DNA of 48,573 bases from an uncultured Ellagibacter sp. (GTDB taxonomy: Bacteria; Actinomycetota; Coriobacteriia; Coriobacteriales; Eggerthellaceae). Where the stretch lies: NCBI GenBank assembly GCA_934654815.1, contig CAKUGU010000013.1:1-48573 (forward strand), written 5' to 3'. Made by a program: the position numbers and the translations under genes. The number at the start of each line of letters is the position of its first letter. Position 1 is the stretch's first letter. Shown here piece by piece: positions 8,051-17,625 of the stretch. The notes under the pieces were generated by a model. It was not told the origin of the DNA. It was given only the letters and a program-made list of their open reading frames with translations, and made no database searches.

Positions 8051-9486
8051 CGTCCCTCACCGCCTTCGTTGCCCGTCGCATTCGCAAGATGCGCCTGCGT
8101 GTCCGCCTTCTCGTCGTCAACCGGCCCGCGGCTGATCAGGTGCGACACCACGCGCGCCCATCCGACGAAGAGCAGCGCGTACACCGCGATGAAGATCGCA
8201 AGCGTTGCCAGAAGCTCGGGCGCCGAAACCGACTGCGAGATAGCATCGCTCGTCAGCAGCGACACGCCGTCGGGGCCGGTCGTGGAAGGATAGACGACCC
8301 ACGGCTGGCGGCCGACCTCGGCCGTGATCCAGCCCACCTGGATAGCTATGAACGGGAACAGGGGCGACACGACGAACAGCTTCTGCAGCCAGCGCATCGA
8401 CTTGGCTCGTCCGCCGCGCGCCGTGAACGCGATCGCGAGCACCGCCGTCACGAGGATGAGACCGTACATGGCGACCATGAGGTGGTACGACTGGAACACG
8501 AGGTTCACGGGCTGGCCCTTGACGTCCATGTCGGCGTACTTGTCGGTCTGCGCGAGGGAATTCAGGCCCTGGTACTCGGTGTCCCATGTGCCGGTGGCGA
8601 GGAAGCTCGTGCCGCCGGGAATGGCGAACGGGGCGATGACCTGCTGGTTCTCTTCATCGACCCAGCCGAACGCGTACAGCGGCGGAACCTCGTCCGAGTA
8701 CATACCCTCCATCATGGCGAGCTTCGTCGGCTGTTCTTGCGATACCTGGACCGCCGACGCATGCGCCGTCACGATCATCGCGCAGGAGGCGACGATCCCG
8801 ACGATGGCGCCGATGCGCACCGTCTTCATCGCGAAGTCGACGTGCTTCTTCTTCAGCAGGTACCACCCGCCGACCGCGAGCGACGCGAACGCGCCCATGA
8901 TGAGCAGCGCGACGACGACGTGCGTGTAGCGCGGCACGATGGACGGGTTGGTCGCGGCGGCGAGAAAGTCGGTGATGATGGCGCGCTTCCCGTCGGCGGC
9001 GAGGCTCGCACCCGCGGGCGTCTGCATCCACGAGTTAGCGATGAGGATCCAGAGCGCGCTCAGGCACGACCCCACCCACACGAGCCAGGCGGAAACGGTA
9101 TAGAACCTGCGCGAGACCTTGTTGCGGCCGAACAGGAGCACGCCCAAGAACACCGACTCCAAGAAGAACGCGAAGAGCGCCTCGGCGGCGAGCGGTGCGC
9201 CGAAGATGTCGCCCACGAAACGCGAGTAGTCGGCCCAGTTCGTTCCGAACGAGAACTCCATCGTGATGCCAGTCGCCACGCCGATGGCGAACGTGGCCGT
9301 GAAGATCTTCACCCAAAAGCGCGTCGCCGCGCCGTCCTTCTCGTCCTTCGATCGGTAATACTTCGTCGCGAAGATCGCCGTGATCAATCCGAGCCCTATC
9401 GAAAGCGGCACGAATATGAAGTGGTACGCAACCGTGAGCGCGAACTGTATGCGCGACAGCACCACCACGTCAGTCAACGCCTCCAT
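8047..9486 (-). CDS. cydA: cytochrome bd quinol oxidase subunit I
   Basis: Heme-bearing subunit of cytochrome bd oxidase in the cell membrane. 479 residues, shorter than E. coli CydA (522) and consistent with the short Q-loop form. The heme b595 ligand region is RIQFALTVAYHF, with His22. Further landmarks are GITMEFSFGTNW, NSWMQTPAG, RYTHVVVALL and GRQPWVVYPS. The ATG at 9486 is preceded by GAGGGGGG. It leads the cydA-cydB-small protein unit. The 110 nt upstream hold a good sigma-70 promoter that overlaps a small dyad, which would suit oxygen or redox control, though I see no clear Rex or Fnr box. Confidence 0.97.
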   Translation of the reverse strand: MEALTDVVVLSRIQFALTVAYHFIFVPLSIGLGLITAIFATKYYRSKDEKDGAATRFWVKIFTATFAIGVATGITMEFSFGTNWADYSRFVGDIFGAPLAAEALFAFFLESVFLGVLLFGRNKVSRRFYTVSAWLVWVGSCLSALWILIANSWMQTPAGASLAADGKRAIITDFLAAATNPSIVPRYTHVVVALLIMGAFASLAVGGWYLLKKKHVDFAMKTVRIGAIVGIVASCAMIVTAHASAVQVSQEQPTKLAMMEGMYSDEVPPLYAFGWVDEENQQVIAPFAIPGGTSFLATGTWDTEYQGLNSLAQTDKYADMDVKGQPVNLVFQSYHLMVAMYGLILVTAVLAIAFTARGGRAKSMRWLQKLFVVSPLFPFIAIQVGWITAEVGRQPWVVYPSTTGPDGVSLLTSDAISQSVSAPELLATLAIFIAVYALLFVGWARVVSHLISRGPVDDEKADTQAHLANATGNEGGEGR

Positions 9487-9536
9487 GACGCATCCCCCCT
9501 CTTTCGTTGGTTAATTGTTACTAAAACAGTAGCTAT

Positions 9537-9564
9537 TCTATAACGAATCGATACAAAGTATCAA
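9537..9564 (-). promoter_or_regulatory. cydA promoter with overlapping dyad
   Basis: On the minus strand TTGATA (9559-9564) and TATAGA (9537-9542) are 16 nt apart. The dyad GATAC-TTT-GTATC overlaps the -35. It is about 50 nt from the cydA start. Confidence 0.6.
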
Positions 9565-9592
9565 TAGTTGTTAGGAAGAAGTTTCAATAACG

Positions 9593-9624
9593 TGAAAAAG
9601 GCGTTGCCGCTACGGCAACGCCTT
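9593..9624 (-). terminator. terminator of the alr-udg-folC unit
   Basis: Perfect 12-bp arms AAGGCGTTGCCG and CGGCAACGCCTT with a 3-nt loop, followed on the minus strand by TTTTTC. It lies 58 nt past the folC stop. Confidence 0.9.
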
Positions 9625-9682
9625 GGAGGAATGCGGGAAATAGCGCCGGGCGAGACGGCTCGCCACGGCAGGAGAACGCGCC

Positions 9683-11026
9683 CTACCCCATCGCCTCGGC
9701 GAACGCGGCTTTCACGTCGCCAATCGAATAGAGGCTCCCGAACGCGCAGACGAGTCCGTCCGCCCCGGCCAGTTCGCACGCACGATGCACCGCGTCGGGG
9801 AAATCGGAGGCCTCCTCGATCGGCGCCGGGTTCTCGGGGCCGATGGCTTCCCGAATCGCCTGCGCCAGGTCGTGCGCGGAAAGCGCACGCGGGTTCGGCG
9901 GCGTCACGCACACGAAGGCGCGTCCCAGGGAGGCCACGCGGTCGAGCATGTGCCGGTAGTCCTTGTCGGCAAGCACGCCGATGAGGAACACCGGGCGTTC
10001 GCCGGGAAACACGTCGCGAAGCGATGCCGCGAGCACGCCCGCGCCCTGCGGGTTGTGCCCGCCGTCGACGACGACGCGCGGGCAGCCCTGGGGCTGATCA
10101 AGTAGCTCGAAACGCGCAGGCCAAGCGGTTGCCGCGATGCCCTTTGCTATCGCCTGGTCGGGAACGTCCCATCCGTGCAGACGAAGGGCATACGCAGCCT
10201 CGATGGCGAGCGCCGCGTTCGATGGTTGGTACGTACCCAAAAGACGCGTCGCGTAACGAGTACCCCGGTACATGAAGGCACGACGCAGGACGCTCGACCC
10301 TCCAGCGCCAACATCCGCTTCCGGTCGGGAGGAAACCTCGCCCACGGAAAGCTCGTCAAAGTCGGGAATGCGCAGCTCGCAGCCGCATTCGGCCGCCTTC
10401 GCGCGAATGACTTCCATGGCCTCGGCATCCTGCGGCCACGACACGACGACGGACGAGGGCTTGACGATGCCCGCCTTCTCGTGCGCGATTTCGCCGAGCG
10501 TATTCCCGAGCAGGTTGGTGTGGTCGAGCGCGATCGGCGCGATGACCGCCACCTCGGGCGCGTCGATGACGTTCGTCGAATCGAGACGTCCGCCCAACCC
10601 CACCTCGAGCACGACGATGTCGCACTTCACGCGCGCGAAATGCACGAGCGCGACCGCGGTCATGAGCTCGAACTCGGTCGGATGCTCGCCGCCTTCCGCT
10701 TCCATCGCCTCGGCCGCATCGCGAACCCGAAGCGTGGCCCAGGTGAGCTCGTCGTCGGAGATGTTTTCGCCGTTGACGCGGATGCGTTCGTGGAACGTTT
10801 CGATATAGGGGCTCGTGAAAAGCCCCGCCCTGTACCCCGCCGCAACGAGGATGGACGAAAGGAACGCGCAGGTCGAGCCCTTCCCGTTGGTCCCCGCGAC
10901 GTGCACGAACCGAAGGGAATCCTGAGGCCTCCCAAGACGGTCGAGCAGCTCGCGCGTCCGATCGAGCCCCAGCCGCGACGTAAGCCACCGAGGCGTGTTG
11001 ATGTATTCGATTGCGTTGAAGGTCAT
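9683..11026 (-). CDS. folC: folylpolyglutamate synthase / dihydrofolate synthase
   Basis: Mur-ligase-family enzyme that adds glutamate to folates, and in many bacteria to dihydropteroate. 447 residues. The ATP loop is HVAGTNGKGSTCAFLSS, followed by SPYIETFHERIRVNG, both near the N-terminus. The middle has LDHTNLLG and KAGIVK, and the C-terminal domain has VVVDGGHNPQGA. An in-frame TTG lies 12 nt upstream; the ATG at 11026, with GGGAAA before it, is preferred. It follows the uracil-DNA glycosylase gene at a 14-nt gap, so it is the last gene of an alr-udg-folC unit. Confidence 0.94.
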   Translation of the reverse strand: MTFNAIEYINTPRWLTSRLGLDRTRELLDRLGRPQDSLRFVHVAGTNGKGSTCAFLSSILVAAGYRAGLFTSPYIETFHERIRVNGENISDDELTWATLRVRDAAEAMEAEGGEHPTEFELMTAVALVHFARVKCDIVVLEVGLGGRLDSTNVIDAPEVAVIAPIALDHTNLLGNTLGEIAHEKAGIVKPSSVVVSWPQDAEAMEVIRAKAAECGCELRIPDFDELSVGEVSSRPEADVGAGGSSVLRRAFMYRGTRYATRLLGTYQPSNAALAIEAAYALRLHGWDVPDQAIAKGIAATAWPARFELLDQPQGCPRVVVDGGHNPQGAGVLAASLRDVFPGERPVFLIGVLADKDYRHMLDRVASLGRAFVCVTPPNPRALSAHDLAQAIREAIGPENPAPIEEASDFPDAVHRACELAGADGLVCAFGSLYSIGDVKAAFAEAMG

Positions 11027-11040
11027 ATCGTTTCCCAACG

Positions 11041-11778
11041 TTAGAGCAGGTGAGGCTGTTCAGGCATGCTTTCGGGCTGCGGCTCCTCAAGCCGCTCTGG
11101 AGAGCGTGGCGTCATGCTCGCGGCAGCAGCCGATGCGGCCTGCGCCGCCTGGAGCCGCGCCTGTTCCTGAGCTTCCCGCCGTGCCGCCGCTTGCGCCGCA
11201 AGGCTTCCCTCAATTCCCGCTTGAAGCAGAAGCTCCCCCAACGTGGCAAAATCGTTTTCGAGCGATTCGCGCTTGCGGCTGTCGTACAGCGCCGCCGCAG
11301 GATGGAAGATCGGGAACACGCTGAAGCGCCCCGCATGCTGGAGCGTCCCATGAAGGCGCGTTATGCCGATTTCGGTCTTCAGGATGAACTTGGTCGCGAA
11401 ATTCCCGAGCGTCACGATGAAGTCGGGCATGATGGTGCGCGTCTGCTCGCGCAAAAACGGGGCACACAGCTCGATTTCCTCGGGACGCGGGTCGCGGTTT
11501 CCGGGAGGGCGGCACTTCAGCACGTTCGCGATGAACACGTCGCCGCGCGCAAGGCCGGCAACTGCCAAAAGCTCGTCGAGCAGATGTCCCGCCGCGCCCA
11601 CGAACGGTTCGCCCTGCAAGTCCTCGTTGCGACCCGGAGCCTCGCCCACGATGAGCACGCGCGCCTGGGGATTGCCCACGCCGAACACGGTTTGCGTCCG
11701 CCCTCCGGCAAGCGGGCAACGATGGCACGCTTCGACCGAAGCGCGAATCTCATCGAGCGGAATATGAGGTTTCGACAT
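11041..11778 (-). CDS. family 4 uracil-DNA glycosylase (4Fe-4S)
   Basis: Removes uracil from DNA after cytosine deamination or misincorporation, starting base excision repair. 245 residues. Cluster ligands are Cys18, Cys21, Cys89 and Cys105 (EACHRCPLA, VLKCRPPGNRDP, ELCAPF). The active-site motif GEAPGRNEDLQGEPFVG is near 45-61, and the HPAA motif has His159. After about residue 185 there is an Ala/Gln/Glu-rich tail of roughly 60 residues that is unusual for the family and probably disordered. Its ATG overlaps the alr stop codon (TAATG), so the two are translationally coupled. Confidence 0.93.
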   Translation of the reverse strand: MSKPHIPLDEIRASVEACHRCPLAGGRTQTVFGVGNPQARVLIVGEAPGRNEDLQGEPFVGAAGHLLDELLAVAGLARGDVFIANVLKCRPPGNRDPRPEEIELCAPFLREQTRTIMPDFIVTLGNFATKFILKTEIGITRLHGTLQHAGRFSVFPIFHPAAALYDSRKRESLENDFATLGELLLQAGIEGSLAAQAAARREAQEQARLQAAQAASAAAASMTPRSPERLEEPQPESMPEQPHLL

Positions 11779-13088
11779 TACACGTACACCTTCGGCATTC
11801 TCATCCCGAATGCGCAGGCAAGCTCGTAATGAATCGTCCCGACCTTGTTCGCCATGTCGTCGAGCGTCACCACGGAATCGCCCTGGCGCCCCACGAGCAC
11901 CACCTCGTCACCGATCTGCGGGTCAATGCGGCGACGCGTGCCGTACGTGCGCAAATCGACTTCGAACATGCATTGGTCCATGCAGATGTTGCCGACCTGG
12001 CGCACGCGCGTGCCGTCGACGATGAAGTCGGTCTGCCCTGACAGGCGTCTGTTCAGGCCATCGGCGTAACCGACGGGGATCGTGCAGATCTTCACGCTGC
12101 CGGGGCTGCGGTAATTCAAGCCGTAGCTCACGCCCTCGCTCATGGGAAGCACGCGAGTGTCGGTGATGCGGGCATGCACGCTCATGGCCGGCTTGAGGTC
12201 GACCATCGTGCGCGTTTCGGGGCAGGTGTGCAGGCCATAGAGCGAAACGCCCCAGCGCACCATGTCGAAGTGGACCTTAGGGTAGCGCACCGTCGCCGCG
12301 GAGTTCGCGCAATGCACGATACCGGGGTCGATTCCCACCTCGCGCAGCGACTGGACGGCTTCGTAGAAGCGCTTCGCCTGGATGCTGAAGTCGAGCGTGC
12401 CCTCGCAATCCGCGGTCGCGAAGTGCGTGAACGTGCCGACGAGGTCGAGCGCGCGGTGGAAGCTCACCTTGCGCATGAAGTCGACCACCTCGTCGAATCG
12501 CACGCCGATGCGGTTCATGCCCGTGTTCACCGCCAGATGGAACGGCGCGCGGACGCCGTACTCGTCGGCCTTCTCCGCGTACGCGATGGCGAAATCGGGC
12601 GTGTAGACGCTCGGCATGATCTTGTAGGCAAGGAGAAGCGGGATGGACGAGATGGGCGGCTGGGACAAAATGAGGACAGGCGCGCCAACGAGACCCTCGC
12701 GCAACTTGATGCCCTCGTCCACCGTGGCCACCGCCAGGTAGTCGGCGCCCGCGGCGAGCGCGCACTTCGCCACCTGCACGGCGCCGTGCCCGTAAGCATC
12801 TGCCTTCACCACGGCGAGCAGACGGGTATCGCGGCCGATGATGCTGCGCGCCACGCCGACGTTGTGCCTGATGGCGCCCAGGTCGATTTCGACCCATGAC
12901 CAGCGACGATCGGTCTCGGGGATAAGCGCGAGCTTATCGGGGTCGAACACGGGCTTCTCGGCCGGTTCCTCCTCTTCAGGGGCGCGCTCTTCCGCCGGCT
13001 TCGTCGAACGCAGCATGGGATGCTGCTGTTTCTGCTGTTGCTGAGCCTTGCGGGCAAATCCCGTGAAGCCGTTGATGAGCTCCTCCAC
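11778..13088 (-). CDS. alr: alanine racemase with an N-terminal extension
   Basis: PLP enzyme that converts L-alanine to D-alanine for peptidoglycan. The conserved core begins near residue 64 (WSWVEIDLGAIRHN). The PLP lysine is Lys95 in AVVKADAYGHG. Downstream come LAVNTGMNRIG, FTHFATAD and GVSYGLNYRSPG. The call of 436 residues starts at a GTG (13088), which leaves about 60 extra residues rich in Gln, Glu and Pro before the fold. An ATG at 13016 would shorten this tail but has no visible ribosome binding site. A TATACT hexamer at 13127-13132 is the likely -10. Confidence 0.94.
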   Translation of the reverse strand: MEELINGFTGFARKAQQQQKQQHPMLRSTKPAEERAPEEEEPAEKPVFDPDKLALIPETDRRWSWVEIDLGAIRHNVGVARSIIGRDTRLLAVVKADAYGHGAVQVAKCALAAGADYLAVATVDEGIKLREGLVGAPVLILSQPPISSIPLLLAYKIMPSVYTPDFAIAYAEKADEYGVRAPFHLAVNTGMNRIGVRFDEVVDFMRKVSFHRALDLVGTFTHFATADCEGTLDFSIQAKRFYEAVQSLREVGIDPGIVHCANSAATVRYPKVHFDMVRWGVSLYGLHTCPETRTMVDLKPAMSVHARITDTRVLPMSEGVSYGLNYRSPGSVKICTIPVGYADGLNRRLSGQTDFIVDGTRVRQVGNICMDQCMFEVDLRTYGTRRRIDPQIGDEVVLVGRQGDSVVTLDDMANKVGTIHYELACAFGMRMPKVYV

Positions 13089-13140
13089 CGATCCAAGCCT
13101 TTCTCGTCGCCTTCAATCGGTTGAAAAGTATAGCACTCAT

Positions 13141-13181
13141 GAAAAAAGCGCCCGAACGACGAGTCGATTCGGACGCTTTTG
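13141..13181 (-). terminator. terminator of moeA-mogA
   Basis: Long stem with arms AAAAGCGTCCGAA and TTCGGGCGCTTTT as read on the minus strand, ending in a run of T. It separates mogA from alr. Confidence 0.9.
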
Positions 13182-13220
13182 GAAACAAAGCTGACACATG
13201 CGGCGCTGCGCCGCGCACGA

Positions 13221-13703
13221 TCAGTGGCCGCCGCCGGCCATCATCTTCACGGCATGGGGAAGCGCCGCGACGATGCCGTCCCAATTCTCACGGGCGGCCT
13301 TCTCGCTGCCGGGGAGGTTGATGACGAGGGTGTTTCCGCGCTGCATGCACACGGCGCGGGAAAGCATGGCGTACGGAGTGATCTGCAGGCTGTGGTAGCG
13401 CATGGCCTCGGCGATGCCGGGAACCTCGCGTTCGCAGACGTCTCGCGTCGCCTCGGGCGTGTTGTCGCGCGGGGAAAGGCCGCTTCCGCCGCACGTCAGG
13501 ACGATGTCGACCTTCAAGTCGTCGGTGCAGCGCTTGATGGCGGCGGCGATTCCCGCACGGTCGTCCTTCACGATCATGTGGGTGCGGCAGAGCCAACCCG
13601 CTTCCTCGATCAGCGACTCGAGCGCGTCGCCCGCCGTGTCGCACTCAGGACCGCGCGTGTCCGAGCACGTGATGATGGCGAAAATCGGTTTTTCAACGCT
13701 CAT
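13221..13703 (-). CDS. mogA: molybdopterin adenylyltransferase (MogA/MoaB family)
   Basis: Adenylates molybdopterin before molybdenum insertion by MoeA. 160 residues. The N-terminus is IFAIITCSDTRGPECDTAGD. The substrate-binding signature is LTCGGSGLSPRDNTPEAT near 69-86; the family usually has GGTG, and here it is GGSG. NLPGSEKAAREN follows near the end. MoaB and MogA are hard to separate on sequence, so the symbol is the likely one. It follows moeA after 45 nt that contain a 7-bp hairpin, and AGAAAGGA precedes the ATG. Together with moeA and the MOSC gene at 35852 it shows that molybdoenzymes matter to this cell. Confidence 0.85.
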   Translation of the reverse strand: MSVEKPIFAIITCSDTRGPECDTAGDALESLIEEAGWLCRTHMIVKDDRAGIAAAIKRCTDDLKVDIVLTCGGSGLSPRDNTPEATRDVCEREVPGIAEAMRYHSLQITPYAMLSRAVCMQRGNTLVINLPGSEKAARENWDGIVAALPHAVKMMAGGGH

Positions 13704-13720
13704 GATGATCCTTTCTCGCA

Positions 13721-13739
13721 GGCCATCGCGCAGATGGCC
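13721..13739 (-). other. intercistronic hairpin between moeA and mogA
   Basis: Perfect 7-bp stem GGCCATC/GATGGCC with a 5-nt loop, just upstream of the mogA ribosome binding site. It could tune mogA translation or mark an RNA processing site. Confidence 0.45.
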
Positions 13740-13748
13740 GATTCTAAA

Positions 13749-15002
13749 CTAGAGAAGCACTTCCTCGGGCACGTCGAGCAGCACGCAGTCGATGAGCGAC
13801 CCCGCGCTGCGCGACCCGACTCCCTCGGGCATGATGGCCATGCAGTTGCTGCGCTGGATGGGCCCGAACAGCCCTGAGCTCTGGTTCTTCGCGGGCGTCA
13901 CGACGTACCCATCGTCGTCTTTGGTGAGCGTCGCGCGCAGGAAGAAGCGACGCGGGTCTTTCTTCTTGGTGTCGACGGCGAGGCGCGCCTTCACGATGGG
14001 GCGCTCGAAATGGGAATACCCCTGCATCTTGCGCAGCGCCGGGCGGATGATCATCTCGAAGCCGCAATACGCCGCCGCAGGGTTGCCCGGCAGGCCGAAC
14101 ACCGGCGTGCCCTCGACGATGCCGAAGGTCTGCGCCTTGCCCGGGCGCATGTTCACCGTCGTCATGAGCAGCTCGCCCGTGCCTTCAACGACCGGTTTGA
14201 TGAAGTCGAAGTCGCCGTTCGCGGCACCGCCCGTCGTGATGATGAAATCGTAGTCGCGCACGGCCTGACGCACCGTTTCCTCGAGCGCCTCGTAGGTGTC
14301 CTCCACGATCGGAAGGATAGTCGGCTCGCAGCCGGCCGCCTTCGCGCATGCCGCGAGCGCCATGCTGTTCGAGTTGCGGATCTTGCCCGCCGTGGGAACC
14401 TCGGACGGGTCGACCAATTCCGAGCCCGTCGCCGCGATGGCGACCTTCGGAGCGCGGTGCACGGGAACCTCGAGCACGCCGCAGCCGGCCAAGAAACCCA
14501 CGCCCGCCGTGCCGATGACCTCGCCCGCATGCACGACGACCTCGCCCGCATGCGCTTCCTCGCCCGCTTCGCGCACGTTGTTGCGAAGCTTGGTCGGCGC
14601 GGTGAACGACACACGGCTGCCCGGCTTGCCATCGCCCGAGACGATGCCGACGATCTCGTACTTCACCACAGCGTCGGCGGCGTCCGGCAAAGGCGCGCCC
14701 GTCATGATGCGCACGCACTGGCCAGCTTCGATCGGGCCGTCGTACACGTCTCCCGCGCCGATCTCGGCGATGACGTCGAGCTCCACCGGGTTGTCTTCGC
14801 TCGCGCCCTCAAGCTCGGCCGCATGGACGGCGAACCCGTCCATCGCGGAATGCGCGAACGGCGAGATGTCGATGTCGCTTGCAAGGTCGGCAGCCGCGAC
14901 GCGCCCCACCGCGTCGAGCACCGGCACCGTTTCCACCGGCGTTGCCGCGACGTGCGCAAGCACGAGATCGCGCGCCTCCTCCAGCGAGATCATTTCTGGC
15001 AT
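13749..15002 (-). CDS. moeA: molybdopterin molybdotransferase
   Basis: Inserts molybdate into adenylated molybdopterin to give Moco. 417 residues. Family landmarks are DISPFAHSAMDGFAV near 45-59, ECVRIMTGAPLP-like VRIMTGAPLPDAADAVV, then TGSELV near 190 and TTGGAANGDFDFIKP near 254. The C-terminal part has FGLPGNPAAAYCGFE. The ATG at 15002 follows AAAGGGG; a second ATG nine bases in is possible. The upstream region holds a hairpin with seven T residues between a -10-like TATAAT and the gene, suggesting attenuation. It is first in the moeA-mogA pair. Confidence 0.95.
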   Translation of the reverse strand: MPEMISLEEARDLVLAHVAATPVETVPVLDAVGRVAAADLASDIDISPFAHSAMDGFAVHAAELEGASEDNPVELDVIAEIGAGDVYDGPIEAGQCVRIMTGAPLPDAADAVVKYEIVGIVSGDGKPGSRVSFTAPTKLRNNVREAGEEAHAGEVVVHAGEVIGTAGVGFLAGCGVLEVPVHRAPKVAIAATGSELVDPSEVPTAGKIRNSNSMALAACAKAAGCEPTILPIVEDTYEALEETVRQAVRDYDFIITTGGAANGDFDFIKPVVEGTGELLMTTVNMRPGKAQTFGIVEGTPVFGLPGNPAAAYCGFEMIIRPALRKMQGYSHFERPIVKARLAVDTKKKDPRRFFLRATLTKDDDGYVVTPAKNQSSGLFGPIQRSNCMAIMPEGVGSRSAGSLIDCVLLDVPEEVLL

Positions 15003-15023
15003 ATCGTCAGTCCCCTTTCGCAG

Positions 15024-15055
15024 AAAAAAAGCGCCACCGCGAAGTGCGGCGACGC
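15024..15055 (-). terminator. terminator/attenuator upstream of moeA
   Basis: As read on the minus strand, GCGTCGCCGC pairs with GCGGTGGCGC (one G-U and one mismatch) around ACTTC, then T7. It lies only 22 nt before the moeA start and 170 nt after eno, so it either ends eno transcripts or attenuates moeA. Confidence 0.75.
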
Positions 15056-15075
15056 GCCCCTATTCGTTGCTGATT

Positions 15076-15097
15076 ATTATAGCCTTCCAACTATAAG
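15076..15097 (-). promoter_or_regulatory. moeA -10 with overlapping dyad
   Basis: TATAAT (15076-15081, minus strand) is part of the dyad TTATAG-N8-CTATAA. A near-palindromic TATA-rich dyad is reminiscent of molybdate-regulator (ModE) boxes, but the match is loose and the assignment is inference. Confidence 0.45.
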
Positions 15098-15162
15098 ATG
15101 GTGCGCACGGCATGAGCGTTCTCGCGCTTTTTCAGGTTGCTTCGAATGAGCGCGCATACGAA

Positions 15163-15199
15163 GAAAGGGAGCGCGCCTTGGTCAGGCATGCTCCCTTTC
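15163..15199 (-). terminator. hairpin after eno
   Basis: Perfect 10-bp arms GAAAGGGAGC and GCTCCCTTTC with a 17-nt loop that can pair further. It lies 25 nt past the eno stop, without a strong T-run. Confidence 0.6.
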
Positions 15200-15224
15200 G
15201 CGAAACGGGCGGTGATGAGGTGCC

Positions 15225-16547
<1,323 letters not shown>

Positions 16548-16689
16548 TCACTTAGCATCTTGGAACGCCCGAACGATTCGAGAGCTTCAAGAATCTGACA
16601 ATTCAGCACTATACCACGACCGCGAGCGCGCACGGCAAGCGAGCGCATAGCGTGTGGCGCTCGATGGCGCGAGAGGAGGAAAAACGCTG

Positions 16690-17544
16690 CTAGAAGAAGA
16701 CGGCGAGGGCAAAAGCGAGGGCAAACCCTGCTAAAAGGGCCACCACCTCGATCGGACGCGCATGCTTTTCGGTTAGGGAGGTTCGCTTGCCGCCCGAAGC
16801 AGCGACGCTGTAGCAGCGAGCGTCCATCGCCTGTGCGAGCGCGTCGGCGCGACGGAACAGTCGTACGAACAGGGGGATGAGCACGCAGGTCCACGCCTTG
16901 AGCGCAGCTGCGGGCCCCGATCCCTCGAAGGCGGCACCGCGCGCCCACTGAGCGTTGCGCACAGAGGCGAGTTCCTGGGCGGTCTGGGGGATGAAGCGGA
17001 GCGCGATCGACAGCGCGCTTGCGGCGTCGTCGACGGGAACCTTCACGCGTCGAAGCGGACGCAGGAAGCTGACGAACGCGAAACGAACGTCTTCGGAAGT
17101 GGTGGAAAGGCTCACGAGCAGGCTCGCGTAGAGCAAGATGACGACGCGCGCGCCGTTGAAGAGCGCGCACCCGAACCCGACGGGATTGATGCCGACGGGA
17201 CCCACAAGTTCGAACGGCGAGAAGAGCGCGAATGCTCCGGCCATACGGGCCGCCGCCTCGGTCGGTTCCTGAAGCGCCTGGTAGTTGAGGGAAATCGACC
17301 CGAACAAAAGCGCGATTACGACCAAGACGTAGAGCGGGACGCCCATTTTGGCGATAGCGCCGAGCGGAAGGCGGCTCGCCGCATGCGCACAAGTGTAGAG
17401 GATCGCGGCGACGAGAAGCCCCGCCCAGGTGTCCACGAAAAACAACGCGATCGAGAACGCGAGGAGCAGCGCCACCTTCACGCGCGCATCGAGTGCGTGA
17501 ACGAGGGAATCGCGCGCGATATATGTCTGGACGTTGAGTTGCAT
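16690..17544 (-). CDS. ecfT: energy-coupling factor transporter transmembrane protein EcfT
   Basis: Scaffold subunit of an ECF transporter, which links two ATPases to vitamin- or metal-specific S components. 284 residues with about five hydrophobic segments. The two Ala-Arg coupling motifs are recognisable as QWARGAAF and AMDARCYS in the C-terminal half. It follows rplQ, the usual place of ecfA1-ecfA2-ecfT-truA in many Gram-positives, but here no ATPase gene adjoins it and a terminator separates it from rplQ. The ATG at 17544 begins the conserved region (MQLNVQTY). It has no ribosome binding site, and a TATACT hexamer lies six bases before it, so the mRNA may be leaderless. Confidence 0.85.
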   Translation of the reverse strand: MQLNVQTYIARDSLVHALDARVKVALLLAFSIALFFVDTWAGLLVAAILYTCAHAASRLPLGAIAKMGVPLYVLVVIALLFGSISLNYQALQEPTEAAARMAGAFALFSPFELVGPVGINPVGFGCALFNGARVVILLYASLLVSLSTTSEDVRFAFVSFLRPLRRVKVPVDDAASALSIALRFIPQTAQELASVRNAQWARGAAFEGSGPAAALKAWTCVLIPLFVRLFRRADALAQAMDARCYSVAASGGKRTSLTEKHARPIEVVALLAGFALAFALAVFF

Positions 17545-17566
17545 TCGTGCAGTATACCGCGCAATG

Positions 17567-17595
17567 AAAAAGGGCCGAGCAAATGCTCGGCCCTT
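17567..17595 (-). terminator. terminator of the infA-rplQ operon
   Basis: Perfect 12-bp arms AAGGGCCGAGCA and TGCTCGGCCCTT, followed on the minus strand by TTTTTC. It lies 30 nt after rplQ and overlaps the ecfT promoter region. Confidence 0.93.
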
Positions 17596-17625
17596 CATAC
17601 GCAAATCGCTTACGCGAGATGAAAG

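Noticed and set aside
9487..9560. Rex or Fnr box upstream of cydA
   Set aside because: No sequence close enough to TTGTGA-N6-TCACAA or TTGAT-N4-ATCAA was found; only a short GATAC dyad is present.
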